In this document: piece after piece, positions 9,701-18,560 of the stretch
How the letters are laid out: every line of letters starts with the position of its first letter
Numbering within the stretch: the stretch's first letter is position 1
From: Methylobacterium sp. WL1
GTDB taxonomy: Bacteria > Pseudomonadota > Alphaproteobacteria > Rhizobiales > Beijerinckiaceae
Direction of reading: 5' to 3'
NCBI RefSeq assembly: GCF_008000895.1
Contig: NZ_CP042823.1
Coordinates: 5,044,501-5,108,500, forward strand
DNA: 64,000 bases
The notes under the pieces: generated by a model
Told to the model about the DNA's origin: nothing
The model's input: only the letters and a program-made list of their open reading frames with translations
The model's database searches: none
Made by a program: the position numbers and the translations under genes

Positions 9701-10747
9701 TTAAGCGCTTGCCCGCTCGATGAGCTCATAACCGAGGTCAAGCCTGCGGATGTCGCGGGAGGGATTGCGCAATTGCTTCATCAGCATCTCCGCTGCCTGA
9801 TGCCCGATCTGATAGCGAGGAAAGCGCAGCGTTGTCAGCGGTGGGGAGACGGTCTCCTGGAGTTCGTTGTCATCCGAGCCAACGATCGCGATCCTGTTTG
9901 GGACATCCAAGCCGCGGCGGTTCGCTTCAAGCAAAGCTCCGGTCGCCAGCACATCGCCGGAAAGGAAGATCGCATCGACGGCCGGTACGCGCTCAATCAA
10001 AGTCGCGAGTGCGCGCCCACCGCTCCGCAGTCCGGGCGGGCTTTCGAGCAGCAACTCGGGAGCGGAGATCAACCCATGTCGTTGATGGGCGGCTAGAAAT
10101 CCCGCCCGCCTCTCGGCAGCGCGATCATTGTCGTGAATGGGCAGGCTGACAAATCCGATGCTCTTGTACCCGCGGACAATCAGGTACTCCGTCATCGCGC
10201 AGGCTGCATCGTAATTCGAGAAACCGACTGTCATGTCGAGAGGCTTCTCGGTCAGGTTCCCCGTCTCGACGCAGGGGATGCCTGCATCCTCGAGCATCGT
10301 GCGACTGCGCGCCGTATGCTGCGTGTTGTGCAGCACGATCCCGCAGATGCGCTGGGCCAAGAAGGCCCGAATGGCGGCCTCTTCACCGGCCAACGCGTAG
10401 CCGCTATCCGCGATCATCAAAGGGTGATGTGCGCCGAGAGCGTCCGATACGCCTTGGATCGTCTCCGTGAAGAGCGAGTTGCGAAGGCTCGGCACGATCA
10501 GGCCGACGACGTTCGTCCTGCGCGAAGCGAGGCTGCCGGCGATCCGATTGGGAACGTATCCGGTGGCATCGATCGCCATCTCGATACGGAGTCTGGTCTC
10601 GGTATTCACGGAAGTCGGATCGCGCAGTGCCCGCGAGACCGTCATCGCTGAAACTGCAGCCAGGGCGGCCACATCCTCCATACGAGGCTCAGGCCTCCCT
10701 TGCTTCGGATTCTGCTTCCGGCGCGGTCTCGCTGTTAGGTCTGCCAT
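9701..10747 (-). CDS. LacI/GalR-family transcriptional regulator
   Basis: 348 residues from ATG 10747; an in-frame GTG at 10789 would add 14 residues. The N-terminal HTH and hinge helix are clear (MEDVAALAAVSAMTVSRALRD, then NRIAGSLASRRTNVVGLIVP). The rest is a sugar-binding-protein-like effector domain with the GIVLHN, GFVSLPIHDNDRAAERRAGF and AIVGSDDNELQE segments. It is divergent from the PEP-mutase-family gene at 10913. A LacI-type palindrome sits in that promoter region at 10840-10855, so it probably represses the 10.9-15.8 kb catabolic/TRAP operon until a sugar acid or related effector binds. Confidence 0.92.
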   Translation of the reverse strand: MADLTARPRRKQNPKQGRPEPRMEDVAALAAVSAMTVSRALRDPTSVNTETRLRIEMAIDATGYVPNRIAGSLASRRTNVVGLIVPSLRNSLFTETIQGVSDALGAHHPLMIADSGYALAGEEAAIRAFLAQRICGIVLHNTQHTARSRTMLEDAGIPCVETGNLTEKPLDMTVGFSNYDAACAMTEYLIVRGYKSIGFVSLPIHDNDRAAERRAGFLAAHQRHGLISAPELLLESPPGLRSGGRALATLIERVPAVDAIFLSGDVLATGALLEANRRGLDVPNRIAIVGSDDNELQETVSPPLTTLRFPRYQIGHQAAEMLMKQLRNPSRDIRRLDLGYELIERASA

Positions 10748-10839
10748 CTTAGTCGCCTGGCCGTGCCTGTAGCCTAGTTGATCCCACACTCTATCGCATA
10801 GCCCGTCCGCATGGATTGCGGAACGCGGCGATCGCGTTT

Positions 10840-10855
10840 ATGTTTGCGCTAACAT
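10840..10855. promoter_or_regulatory. Candidate LacI-family operator
   Basis: ATGTTTGCGCTAACAT is a 16-bp palindrome with two mismatched positions (6 and 11) and a central GCGC, the usual architecture of LacI-family sites. It lies in the 165-bp gap between the divergent lacI-type gene and the PEP-mutase-family gene, 57 bp before the latter's start. Confidence 0.6.
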
Positions 10856-10912
10856 CAGGGGTTCGGGTTCACGCTTTGAGCCCGGTCAAGGTCGCTTCGA
10901 ACCTCCTGCCCA

Positions 10913-11806
10913 ATGCAACCCAGAGGCCCCGCTTTGTCCCGCTCATCCCGCTTCCGCGAACTTCTTGAGTTGCCGCCGTTCGTTTGCATGGGCGCACACG
11001 ACGCCGTCACGGCCAAGCTGGCTGAGCAGGTCGGGGCGCCTGCAATCTACGTTAGCGGCTTCGCGGCCTCTGCCATCGTTGCAGGCGCCCCCGATATGGG
11101 TTTGCTGACGCAGACCGAGATGTTCGAGCATATCCGCCGCATCTGCAGGGTTACCAGCGTCCCTGTCTTCGCCGATGCGGATACGGGGTATGGCGGCGTG
11201 CTCGACGCGCAGCGCACGATCAAACTCTGGGAAGAGGCGGGCGCTTCGGTGCTGCATCTGGAGGATCAAGCGGTCCCCAAGAAGTGCGGGCACTTCTCGG
11301 GCAAGCAGCTCGTCAGCGCCGAGGAGATGCAGCAGAAGCTGCGCGCCATGCTGGAGGCTCGAAGCGATCCGGATTTCTTCATCGTCGCGCGCACGGATTC
11401 GCTCGCCGTGACCGGCTTCGATGACGCGATCGCCCGCCTCATCAGCTACGCTGAGGTCGGTGCCGACGGACTGTATTGCGACGCGATGGAGAGCGTGGAA
11501 CAGATGCGCGAGATCAGTCGCCGCCTGCGACCGCTCGGCAAACCGCTCCTGTTCAACATGGCGAGATCGGGCAAAAGTCCTTACTTGTCTCTGAAAGAGG
11601 TCGAAGAGTGCGGTTTTGATTACGCGCTTTGCCCAATTGAGCCGATGTTCGCCATGCACAAGGCTGTTAAAACGATGATGGAGCGGTTCATGGAAGAGGG
11701 ATGCACCACGAACGCGGTGGCGGACCTGATGACCCCTTTCGACGAGTTCAACGAGTTTGTCGGTATGTCAGATCTCATCGCGCAGGAGCGGCGCTACGCC
11801 TCCTGA
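10913..11806 (+). CDS. Isocitrate lyase/PEP mutase family enzyme (carbon-carbon lyase or oxaloacetate decarboxylase type)
   Basis: 297 residues, a TIM-barrel of the ICL/PEPM superfamily. The metal-binding aspartates are in PVFADADTGYGG, and the flexible-loop cysteine signature is present (VPKKCGHFSGKQLV, matching K-K/R-C-G-H). FIVARTDSLAV and GADGLYCDAME complete the barrel. The KKCGH loop favours a lyase such as 2-methylisocitrate/dimethylmalate-type lyase over a phosphonomutase, but oxaloacetate decarboxylases look similar. It is the first gene of the LacI-controlled operon; the crotonase gene follows after 72 bp. Confidence 0.85.
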   Translation: MQPRGPALSRSSRFRELLELPPFVCMGAHDAVTAKLAEQVGAPAIYVSGFAASAIVAGAPDMGLLTQTEMFEHIRRICRVTSVPVFADADTGYGGVLDAQRTIKLWEEAGASVLHLEDQAVPKKCGHFSGKQLVSAEEMQQKLRAMLEARSDPDFFIVARTDSLAVTGFDDAIARLISYAEVGADGLYCDAMESVEQMREISRRLRPLGKPLLFNMARSGKSPYLSLKEVEECGFDYALCPIEPMFAMHKAVKTMMERFMEEGCTTNAVADLMTPFDEFNEFVGMSDLIAQERRYAS

Positions 11807-11878
11807 CGCGAGGCACGTTCCGACAGGGATGTGGCTCAAACCAGCGGAATCGTCCGTCGAAGGGAGCGCGCAACAGCG

Positions 11879-12592
11879 ATGCGACAGATCGAAGTCGAGA
11901 CGTGTGGTCGGGTCGCGATCCTGACGCTGAGCCGACCCGACGCCGGAAACAGGATCACGCAGGACATGGCGGACGAGTTGATCGCCGCCCTAAACGCCGC
12001 TCGCAGCGACAAAGCGATCAGCGGATGCGTCCTGACGGGGAGCGGCTCCGTCTTCTGCCTGGGAGGCGACTACCGGGGCGCTGGGCCGGCCGCTGCCGGA
12101 CGGATGGAGTTCGGGCGAGCCCATATCGATCTCTTCGGCGCGATGGCTGGTCTCGGCAAGCCACTGATCGCTGCGCTCAATGGCCATGCGCATGCGGGCG
12201 GGTTTGCGCTGGCCCTCGCGTGCGACATGGTTTTCACTACGCGTGACGCGACGCTCGGCCTGCCGGAAGTGGCGCACGGCCTTTTTCCCTTCCTGGCGCT
12301 CGCCGTTGTGCGCGACGCCTTGCCGAAAGCACTTCTGTTCGAGATCGCTTACGAAGCGAGATTGATGAGTGCGGAAGAAGCACGCGCGCGCAGCCTGGTG
12401 AATGCCATATTGCCTGCGACGGAGGTGCTGCCCCGGGCCGTCGAGACCGTGGAACGAGCGACCGCCGGACATCCCGACGTGCTGGCTCTCGGTCGCGACC
12501 TCTATTACGCGACCCGCGGGGTCGCTCCGGCCGAGGCGCTTGCCATGGCGCGGTTCGCGCTCGGGGCCGCACTCGCAGCATGCGATCCGTAG
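11879..12592 (+). CDS. Enoyl-CoA hydratase/isomerase-family protein
   Basis: 237 residues, slightly short for a crotonase. ATG 11879 follows AGGGAG by about 12 bp; an in-frame upstream start at 11831 lacks support. The fold is recognisable from VAILTLSRPDAGNRIT, then GSGSVFCLGGDYRG (first oxyanion-hole strand) and LNGHAHAGGFALALACDMVF (second). The usual catalytic acids of hydratases near the GLPEV helix are only partly conserved (LGLPEVAHGLFPF keeps one Glu), so it may be an isomerase or hydrolase-type member. The operon also encodes a lyase and a TRAP transporter. Confidence 0.85.
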   Translation: MRQIEVETCGRVAILTLSRPDAGNRITQDMADELIAALNAARSDKAISGCVLTGSGSVFCLGGDYRGAGPAAAGRMEFGRAHIDLFGAMAGLGKPLIAALNGHAHAGGFALALACDMVFTTRDATLGLPEVAHGLFPFLALAVVRDALPKALLFEIAYEARLMSAEEARARSLVNAILPATEVLPRAVETVERATAGHPDVLALGRDLYYATRGVAPAEALAMARFALGAALAACDP

Positions 12593-12682
12593 AGCTGCAC
12601 ACCAGCGGCATAGCTTCGATAAAAAAAATCTCAAGAAACCGGTCAGGTTCAATCAATACGCAGAAATTCAGGGAGGCCGTCC

Positions 12683-12694
12683 ATGTTAGCGCTA
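12683..12694. promoter_or_regulatory. Possible secondary LacI-family half-operator over the dctP start codon
   Basis: ATGTTAGCGCTA matches the left arm and centre of the candidate operator at 10840-10855 (ATGTTTGCGCTAACAT), and TAGCGCTA within it is a perfect palindrome. It coincides with the dctP start codon, so the similarity may be fortuitous. Confidence 0.3.
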
Positions 12695-13699
12695 CCGCAG
12701 AAAGCCGTAAGCCGTCGTGCCCTGCTGGCCGGTGGCTTGGTGATGGCGATGCCGTCGATCGTGAGGGCAGGGCCGGAATTCGATTTCAAATTCGCGACGG
12801 GTCAGGACCCTAGCCATCCAAACAACGTCCATCTGCGCGTGGCGCTCGATCGCGTCCGTGAACGGACGAACGGGCGCCTCAGCATTCGCTTGTTTCCAGC
12901 CAACCAGCTCGGTACCGAAACCGATGTCTTGTCGCAGGTGCGGAACGGAAGCATCGAGTTTTTGCTACTCTCAGCATCGATATTGGCGACCTTCGTACCC
13001 GTCGCGGGCATCGCCAACACAGCGTACGCATTTCCGGATTACGATGCCGTTTGGCGGGCAATGGATGGGAGTCTGGGTCAGCACACCCGGGCATTGATCG
13101 AGAAGGTCGGCGTCATCGCGCCGGGGCGGATCTGGGACAACGGCTTTCGTCAAATCACATCATCCGGACGAGAGGTCCGCGCTCCGAAGGATCTGTCCGG
13201 CTTCAAAATCCGCGTCCCGCCGGCCCCGATGCTCACCTCGTTCTTCGCTGCGATCGGAGCGTCACCGACGCCCATGAACTTCGCGGAGGTCTATACCTCG
13301 TTGCAGACCGGAGTCATCGACGGTCAGGAGAACGCACTCTCGCTTATCGCGACGACCCGACTCTATGAGGTTCAAAAATTCTGCTCGCTGACCGGTCACA
13401 GCTGGGACGGCTACTGGCCTTTGTCCAACCGCAAGGCCTGGGCGCGCATGCCGGAGGATATCAGATCCGTCCTCACCGCCGAACTCGACCGATCCGTGGT
13501 CGATCAGCGCAAGGATGTCGCCGAGCGTGATCGTTCATTGCGAACCGAGCTGGCCAACAAGGGACTCGCATTTATCGAAGTTGAGAAATCCGACTTCCAG
13601 CGGGCACTCGCAAGCACGTCATACTATCAGACATGGAAGCAGAAGTATGGTGACAACGCGTGGTCGTTGCTGGAGGAGGCTTGCGGAAAGCTGACCTGA
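12683..13699 (+). CDS. dctP: TRAP transporter solute-binding protein DctP
   Basis: 338 residues, full length. It begins with a twin-arginine type signal (SRRALLAGGLVMAMPSIVRA). The mature part has FATGQDPSHPNNVHLRVALDRV (partly), the substrate carboxylate-binding arginine region GFKIRVPPAP, then FAEVYTSLQTGVIDGQEN. It captures a carboxylate, probably a sugar acid, for the fused DctQM permease encoded 226 bp downstream. The start region contains ATGTTAGCGCTA, which resembles the operator at 10840, so the same LacI protein may bind here. Confidence 0.93.
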   Translation: MLALPQKAVSRRALLAGGLVMAMPSIVRAGPEFDFKFATGQDPSHPNNVHLRVALDRVRERTNGRLSIRLFPANQLGTETDVLSQVRNGSIEFLLLSASILATFVPVAGIANTAYAFPDYDAVWRAMDGSLGQHTRALIEKVGVIAPGRIWDNGFRQITSSGREVRAPKDLSGFKIRVPPAPMLTSFFAAIGASPTPMNFAEVYTSLQTGVIDGQENALSLIATTRLYEVQKFCSLTGHSWDGYWPLSNRKAWARMPEDIRSVLTAELDRSVVDQRKDVAERDRSLRTELANKGLAFIEVEKSDFQRALASTSYYQTWKQKYGDNAWSLLEEACGKLT

Positions 13700-13925
13700 A
13701 GCGAGATTCGTCAGGACAAGCGCCCGCGAACGGGTGACGTGCCCATCTCGCGCTCGACGGGACCGGGTGCAGGAGCCTGCCTCAAAGACCGGCCCCGCTT
13801 GTTGGCCTTGAAGGGCCGCCACAACCTGCCAGCGCTCGGCGGCACATCCCAGTTCTGCGTTCCTCCATGGGGCGGACGGGCAGTTGCTGAACGACCTCGG
13901 TAAGCTCGCTTGAGGGACGATCGCC

Positions 13926-15818
13926 ATGCAGATTGATATCGCGGCCGTCGAGCCGACGGCGGGGGTTGCGTTGACCGACCCGCCCCTGCGCGCACAGGGC
14001 TGGCTGCGCCGGCTGGACGCCGGCCTGGGCCACCTCGTGGAGATCCCCGCGGCGCTGCTGGTTCTGACCGAGATCGGCGTGCTGCTCAGTGGCGTCGTCA
14101 GCCGCTACGTCTTCCGCGAGCCCCTCGTCTGGTCAGACGAACTGGCCTCGGTCCTGTTCCTGTGGCTCGCCATGCTGGGCGCCGTGGTGGCCTTCCGCCG
14201 CGCCGAGCATATGCGAATGACCGCCTTCGTCGCCATGAGCGGGCCGCGCCTGCGCGCCTTTCTGGAGACGGTCGCCCTGGTGGCCGGACTGATCTTCGTC
14301 GCGCTGCTTCTGGAGCCGGCCTGGGAATTCGCCGGCGAGGAGACCTTCGTCCAGACGCCGGCGCTGGAGCTGAACAACGCGTGGCGCGCGGCCGCCCTGC
14401 CTGTCGGCCTAGGATTTATGCTGATCGTCGCGGTGATCCGGCTCTTGGAGACTGCCGACTGGAAGTTGACGGCGGGCGCGCTCGCGCTGGGCGTTGGAAT
14501 CGCCGCAGGCCTCGTGGCGCTCCAGCCCTGGCTGATGAACCTCGGCAACCTCAACCTGCTGCTGTTCTTCGTCCTCGGAGTCGGCGCGCTGGTCTTCTCC
14601 GGAGTGCCGATCGCCTTCGCGTTCGGTCTGTCGACCTACGCCTACATAACGCTGACCACCAACGCCCCGTCGATGGTGGTGGTCGGGCGCATGGACGAGG
14701 GCATGAGCCACCTGATCCTGCTCGCCGTGCCGCTCTTCGTCTTCCTTGGCCTACTGATCGAGATGACCGGCATGGCCCGTGCGATGGTGGGCTTCCTGGC
14801 CTCGCTGCTCGGTCACGTCCGTGGCGGCCTGCACTACGTGCTGGTCGGGGCGATGTACCTCGTCTCCGGCATCTCCGGGTCGAAGGCCGCCGACATGGCG
14901 GCCGTGGCTCCGGTGCTGTTCCCCGAGATGAAGGCGCGGGGCGCCAAGGAGGGCGACCTCGTGGCCCTGCTCGCCACAACCGGCGCGCAGACCGAAACGA
15001 TCCCGCCCTCGATCGTGCTGATCACCATCGGCTCGGTCACCGGCGTATCAATCACCGCTTTGTTCACTGGCGGCCTGCTGCCGGGCCTGGTACTGGCCGT
15101 GACGCTGTGCGCCCTCGTCTGGTGGCGCTACCGCCGGGAGGACCTGAGCCACGTCGCCCGGCCCTCGGGCCGGATCATCGGCCGCGCCTTTCTGGTGGCG
15201 ATTCCGGCGCTGGCGCTGCCGTTCGTGATCCGCTTTGCCGTGGTCGAGGGCATCGCCACCGCCACCGAGGTCTCGACCATCGGCATCGTCTACGCGGCGC
15301 TGGCCGGCCTCCTGATCTACCGCCGGTTCGACTGGCGGCGGCTCTATCCGATGCTGGTGACCACCGCGACGCTGTCGGGGGCGATCCTGCTGATCATCGG
15401 GGCGGCCACCGGCATGGCCTGGGCGCTGACGCAATCGGGCTTCTCGCAGACGCTGGCCGAAGTGATGAAGAGCCTGCCCGGCGGGGCGCTCGGCTTCCTG
15501 TTCGTCTCGGCAGTCGCCTTCATCATCCTGGGCTCGGTGCTAGAGGGCATCCCCGCGATCGTGCTGTTCGGCCCGCTGCTGTTCCCGATCGCGCGGGCGG
15601 TGGGCGTGCATGAGGTCCATTATGCGATGGTGGTGATCCTCGCGATGGGCATCGGGCTGTTCGCCCCGCCCTTCGGCGTCGGCTACTACGCCGCCTGCGC
15701 GATCAGTCGGATCCACCCCGATGCCGGAATGCGCCCGATCGTCGGCTACATCGTCGCCCTCTTGATCGGCCTCCTCGTCATCATCCTGGTCCCGTGGTTC
15801 TCCATCGGATTCCTGTGA
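13926..15818 (+). CDS. Fused TRAP transporter permease (DctQ-DctM)
   Basis: 630 residues. The N-terminal part (about 35-180) has four membrane segments of the small DctQ subunit, including the conserved EPLVWSDELASVLFLWLAML region (in part). After a linker, residues about 195-630 form the large DctM subunit with about twelve hydrophobic segments and hallmark loops GVPIAFAFGLST, GISGSKAADMAAVAP, IPPSIVLITIGS and FAPPFGVGYYAAC. Fused DctQM proteins are a known TRAP subclass. It drives sodium- or proton-coupled uptake of the ligand bound by DctP encoded just upstream. Convergent tctA lies about 650 bp beyond its end. Confidence 0.92.
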   Translation: MQIDIAAVEPTAGVALTDPPLRAQGWLRRLDAGLGHLVEIPAALLVLTEIGVLLSGVVSRYVFREPLVWSDELASVLFLWLAMLGAVVAFRRAEHMRMTAFVAMSGPRLRAFLETVALVAGLIFVALLLEPAWEFAGEETFVQTPALELNNAWRAAALPVGLGFMLIVAVIRLLETADWKLTAGALALGVGIAAGLVALQPWLMNLGNLNLLLFFVLGVGALVFSGVPIAFAFGLSTYAYITLTTNAPSMVVVGRMDEGMSHLILLAVPLFVFLGLLIEMTGMARAMVGFLASLLGHVRGGLHYVLVGAMYLVSGISGSKAADMAAVAPVLFPEMKARGAKEGDLVALLATTGAQTETIPPSIVLITIGSVTGVSITALFTGGLLPGLVLAVTLCALVWWRYRREDLSHVARPSGRIIGRAFLVAIPALALPFVIRFAVVEGIATATEVSTIGIVYAALAGLLIYRRFDWRRLYPMLVTTATLSGAILLIIGAATGMAWALTQSGFSQTLAEVMKSLPGGALGFLFVSAVAFIILGSVLEGIPAIVLFGPLLFPIARAVGVHEVHYAMVVILAMGIGLFAPPFGVGYYAACAISRIHPDAGMRPIVGYIVALLIGLLVIILVPWFSIGFL

Positions 15819-16474
15819 TCGTATCTTTTTCATAATGGTGTCGGTGGGCGACGCTGAAGGACATCCTTCGTGAAGCGTAACGGCGTCCACACCGTCTAGC
15901 TGCGTCTGCGGAGACAGCAACGGGCGGTTTAAGAGTACCGTAAAGTGATCATCGTGAGCGCCTGGATAGAGACACGAGCGGGCATCACAACGACGTCTGC
16001 TTTTTCCGTTTCCGATTCGGAAGCGGACTGGTCGCAACTGGCCAGACTATGCCATGCCGGATCGCCGACTCGCGCAAAACCGGCCGATCGGCTTTGCGCC
16101 CATCTCGGTCATTCAGCCGACGAGGGCCTTCGCTCCGAAGCGGACGCTGAGGGAAGCCTGCAAACCCGCTAGCCCCCGCTGGGACTATCCTCATCTTGAG
16201 CGGCCGACCTGTTTTTGGAGCAAAGCGAGCCGTAGACGGCCGGATCAAACAAGGCCTTGCCGTGAGCGAATGGCACCCACCGTGACGGGCCGGCGTGCGC
16301 GGGCCGAGCGGCCCGATCGTTCACGACCTTGGGCGGCCACCTATAGCCCACCCGTCGCGCCCGCATCTCGAGCGGCCCGCAATCGGCCGATGCGGCGCGC
16401 GAAGCGCGTGCGACCATGCGCGGACCATGTCGAGGTTCAGGGCGACATCGCTCCCCCAGTCAACTTTATCAGGC
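15819..16474. other. Long non-coding gap between convergent dctQM and tctA
   Basis: About 650 bp with no gene I can support; open frames here are GC-driven and lack ribosome sites and family motifs. It contains a variant of motif A (GGAAGCGGACTGG near 16018, with TGGCCAGACTATG just after). No terminator with a T-tract was found. Confidence 0.5.
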
Positions 16475-18001
16475 TTAGCCCTCCATCACGACGGGGCCAT
16501 CGGGCACCAACGCTCCCCGGCGTCGCCAGCGCAGAAAGAGCTGTCCGAGGATCAGGATGGCGCAGACCGCGAGGAAGGCGGCGCTGATCGGGCGCTCCAC
16601 GAACACCGTCAGGTCGCCCTGCGACAGCAGCATGGCGCGCCTGAAGTTCTCCTCGAAGCGCGGCCCGAGCACGAAGCCGAGGAGGATTGGGGCCGGGTGG
16701 AAGCCGAGGATCAGCAGGAGGTACCCGAAGATCCCGATCACCAGCGTCTCGCCGACCTGGAACAGGCTGCTGCTGGTCGAGTAGACGCCGATGCACACGA
16801 AGAACAGCGCGCTCGGATAGAGGTAGCGGTAGGGGATCGTCAGCAGCTTCACCCAGACGCCGATCAGGGGGACGTTGAGCCCCATCAGCAGGATGTTCCC
16901 GACCCAGAAGCTCGCGATCAGGCCCCAGAAGATGTCCGGGTGCTGCGAGATCAGGAGCGGACCCGGCGTGATACCCTGGATGGTCAGGGCGGCGAGCAGC
17001 AGCGCCATCACCGCGTCGCCCGGGATGCCGAGGCTCATGGTCGGGATGAAGTCGCCCTGGACCGAGGAGTGCGTCGCGGTCTCGGGCGCCGCCACACCCT
17101 CGATCGCGCCCCGCCCGAAGCGCTCGGGCGTGCGCGAGATCTTCTTCTCGGCCGCGTAGGCGACGAACGAGGCGATGGTCGGGCCGGTGCCCGGGATGAG
17201 CGAGCACAGGCTGCCGATCAGCGTGCCGCGCAGGATCGGCAGGGCGGAGCGCTTCAGGTCCTCCCCGCTCGGCCGCATGTCGCGCAGGCGCACGCCCGCG
17301 GCGCCGCGCAGCGGCTCGACCTTGTTCACGCTCTTGAGGAACTCCGCGATCCCGAACAGCCCGAGCGCGAGGGCGACGATCTCGATCCCGTCGGCGAGTT
17401 CGGGCAGGCCGAAGGTGAAGCGCTCATAGCCCGACGTGACGTCGGTGCCGAAGATGCCGAGCAGGAGGCCGAGCGTCGTCATGGCGATGCCCTTCAGCGC
17501 CGAGCCGCGGGCCAGCGTCGAACCGGCGAGCAGCCCGAGCAGCATCAGCGAGCACACGTCGGCGGGCCCGAACTTCAGCGCCGCCCGCACGAGGAGGGGC
17601 GCGAAGAAGATCATCATCACGATGCCGAACGAGGCACCGCAGAATCCGCCAAGCATCGTGATGCCGAGTGCCGTGCCGCCCTTGCCCTGCTGGGTCAGAG
17701 GGTAACCGTCAAGGCAGGTCACAGCATGCGGCGGATGGCAGGGCAGGTTGAGCAGGATCGAGCAGATCGCGCCCCCGTACTGCGCCCCGTAGAAGATGCC
17801 CGACAGCATCAAAATGGCGGCCACCGGCGGCATGGCGAAGGTGAGCGGAAGCAGGATCGAGATCGCCGCCATCACGCCCATCCCGGGCAGCACGCCGACG
17901 ATGTTGCCGAGCAGGACCCCGGCGAAGCAGGCGAGGAAGTTCGTTGGCTGGAGGGCGACCTCAAAGCCGTGGGCGAGGTCGGTGAGCGCCGTGCCGATCA
18001 T
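16475..18001 (-). CDS. tctA: Tripartite tricarboxylate transporter large permease TctA
   Basis: 508 residues and about eleven hydrophobic segments. The start is the ATG at 18001, which overlaps the tctB stop by 4 bp (ATGA), not the far-upstream in-frame start that reads through tctB. Two inverted half-repeats each carry the TctA proline-glycine motif: GNIVGVLPGMG near residue 28 and LCSLIPGTGPTIASF in the second half. MSLGIPGDAVMA is also family-typical. It works with TctB and the TctC binding protein to import a carboxylate by ion symport. All three subunits lie in one operon with four enzymes between tctC and tctB. Confidence 0.95.
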   Translation of the reverse strand: MIGTALTDLAHGFEVALQPTNFLACFAGVLLGNIVGVLPGMGVMAAISILLPLTFAMPPVAAILMLSGIFYGAQYGGAICSILLNLPCHPPHAVTCLDGYPLTQQGKGGTALGITMLGGFCGASFGIVMMIFFAPLLVRAALKFGPADVCSLMLLGLLAGSTLARGSALKGIAMTTLGLLLGIFGTDVTSGYERFTFGLPELADGIEIVALALGLFGIAEFLKSVNKVEPLRGAAGVRLRDMRPSGEDLKRSALPILRGTLIGSLCSLIPGTGPTIASFVAYAAEKKISRTPERFGRGAIEGVAAPETATHSSVQGDFIPTMSLGIPGDAVMALLLAALTIQGITPGPLLISQHPDIFWGLIASFWVGNILLMGLNVPLIGVWVKLLTIPYRYLYPSALFFVCIGVYSTSSSLFQVGETLVIGIFGYLLLILGFHPAPILLGFVLGPRFEENFRRAMLLSQGDLTVFVERPISAAFLAVCAILILGQLFLRWRRRGALVPDGPVVMEG

Positions 18002-18474
18002 GACTGCCCCCAGGCGAACGGCGGCAGCTGGATGTGCAGGCCGTAGTAGAACAGGCTGCAGCCGAAGGCCGCGATCAGGGTCGCAAGGAGGGAGGCACCC
18101 CGCACCGTCGAGGTGCGGTCGCCCATCGCCGACAGGAACACGCAAGCGAACGTCGCCGGGAACAGGCCGGCGGTCCGGGCGAGCAGCAGGAAGGCGAGCA
18201 TCCCGCCGATGATGCAGGTCCAGCCGCGCCATTCGGGTCGGCTGAGGTCGACGCGGTCGTGGTCGTGTGCGTCGGCGACGGTCGCCTTCGACAGCCCGAT
18301 GCTGAGGCCGCAGGCCACGAGGATGACACCCATGGCCAGCGGAAAGGCCCCTGGCCCGATCGCCGCCAGCGTGCCGAGGCCGTAGGTGGCCGATTCCGTG
18401 ATGGCCCCCAGGCCGATCAGCGCGGTCAGGACGCCGGCGTAGCGCTCCCTGTGCTGTTGGATCGAGTGAAGCAC
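17998..18474 (-). CDS. tctB: Tripartite tricarboxylate transporter small permease TctB
   Basis: 158 residues with four hydrophobic segments, the normal size of TctB. I chose the GTG start at 18474 because GGAGGG lies four bases upstream; the open frame further upstream reads into the leader and lacks membrane character. GPGAFPLAMGVILVACGL is the characteristic first motif. It is translationally coupled to tctA through the ATGA overlap. Confidence 0.9.
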   Translation of the reverse strand: MLHSIQQHRERYAGVLTALIGLGAITESATYGLGTLAAIGPGAFPLAMGVILVACGLSIGLSKATVADAHDHDRVDLSRPEWRGWTCIIGGMLAFLLLARTAGLFPATFACVFLSAMGDRTSTVRGASLLATLIAAFGCSLFYYGLHIQLPPFAWGQS

Positions 18475-18560
18475 GCGTCCCTCCGGTCGACCTGGCTTTT
18501 TTGTTCTTGCTCGTGCGAAGCCCCCGGACGTCGTGGGGCCGCGCGATCCGTCAAAGGAGA

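Noticed and set aside
14162..15613. 483-codon plus-strand frame
   Set aside because: Overlaps dctQM in another frame; Arg/Gly/Pro-rich shadow with no hydrophobic segments.
16295..18046. 583-codon plus-strand frame
   Set aside because: Antisense to tctA/tctB; Arg/Asp/Glu/Gln-rich low-complexity translation typical of the shadow of a high-GC gene, with no domain or ribosome site.
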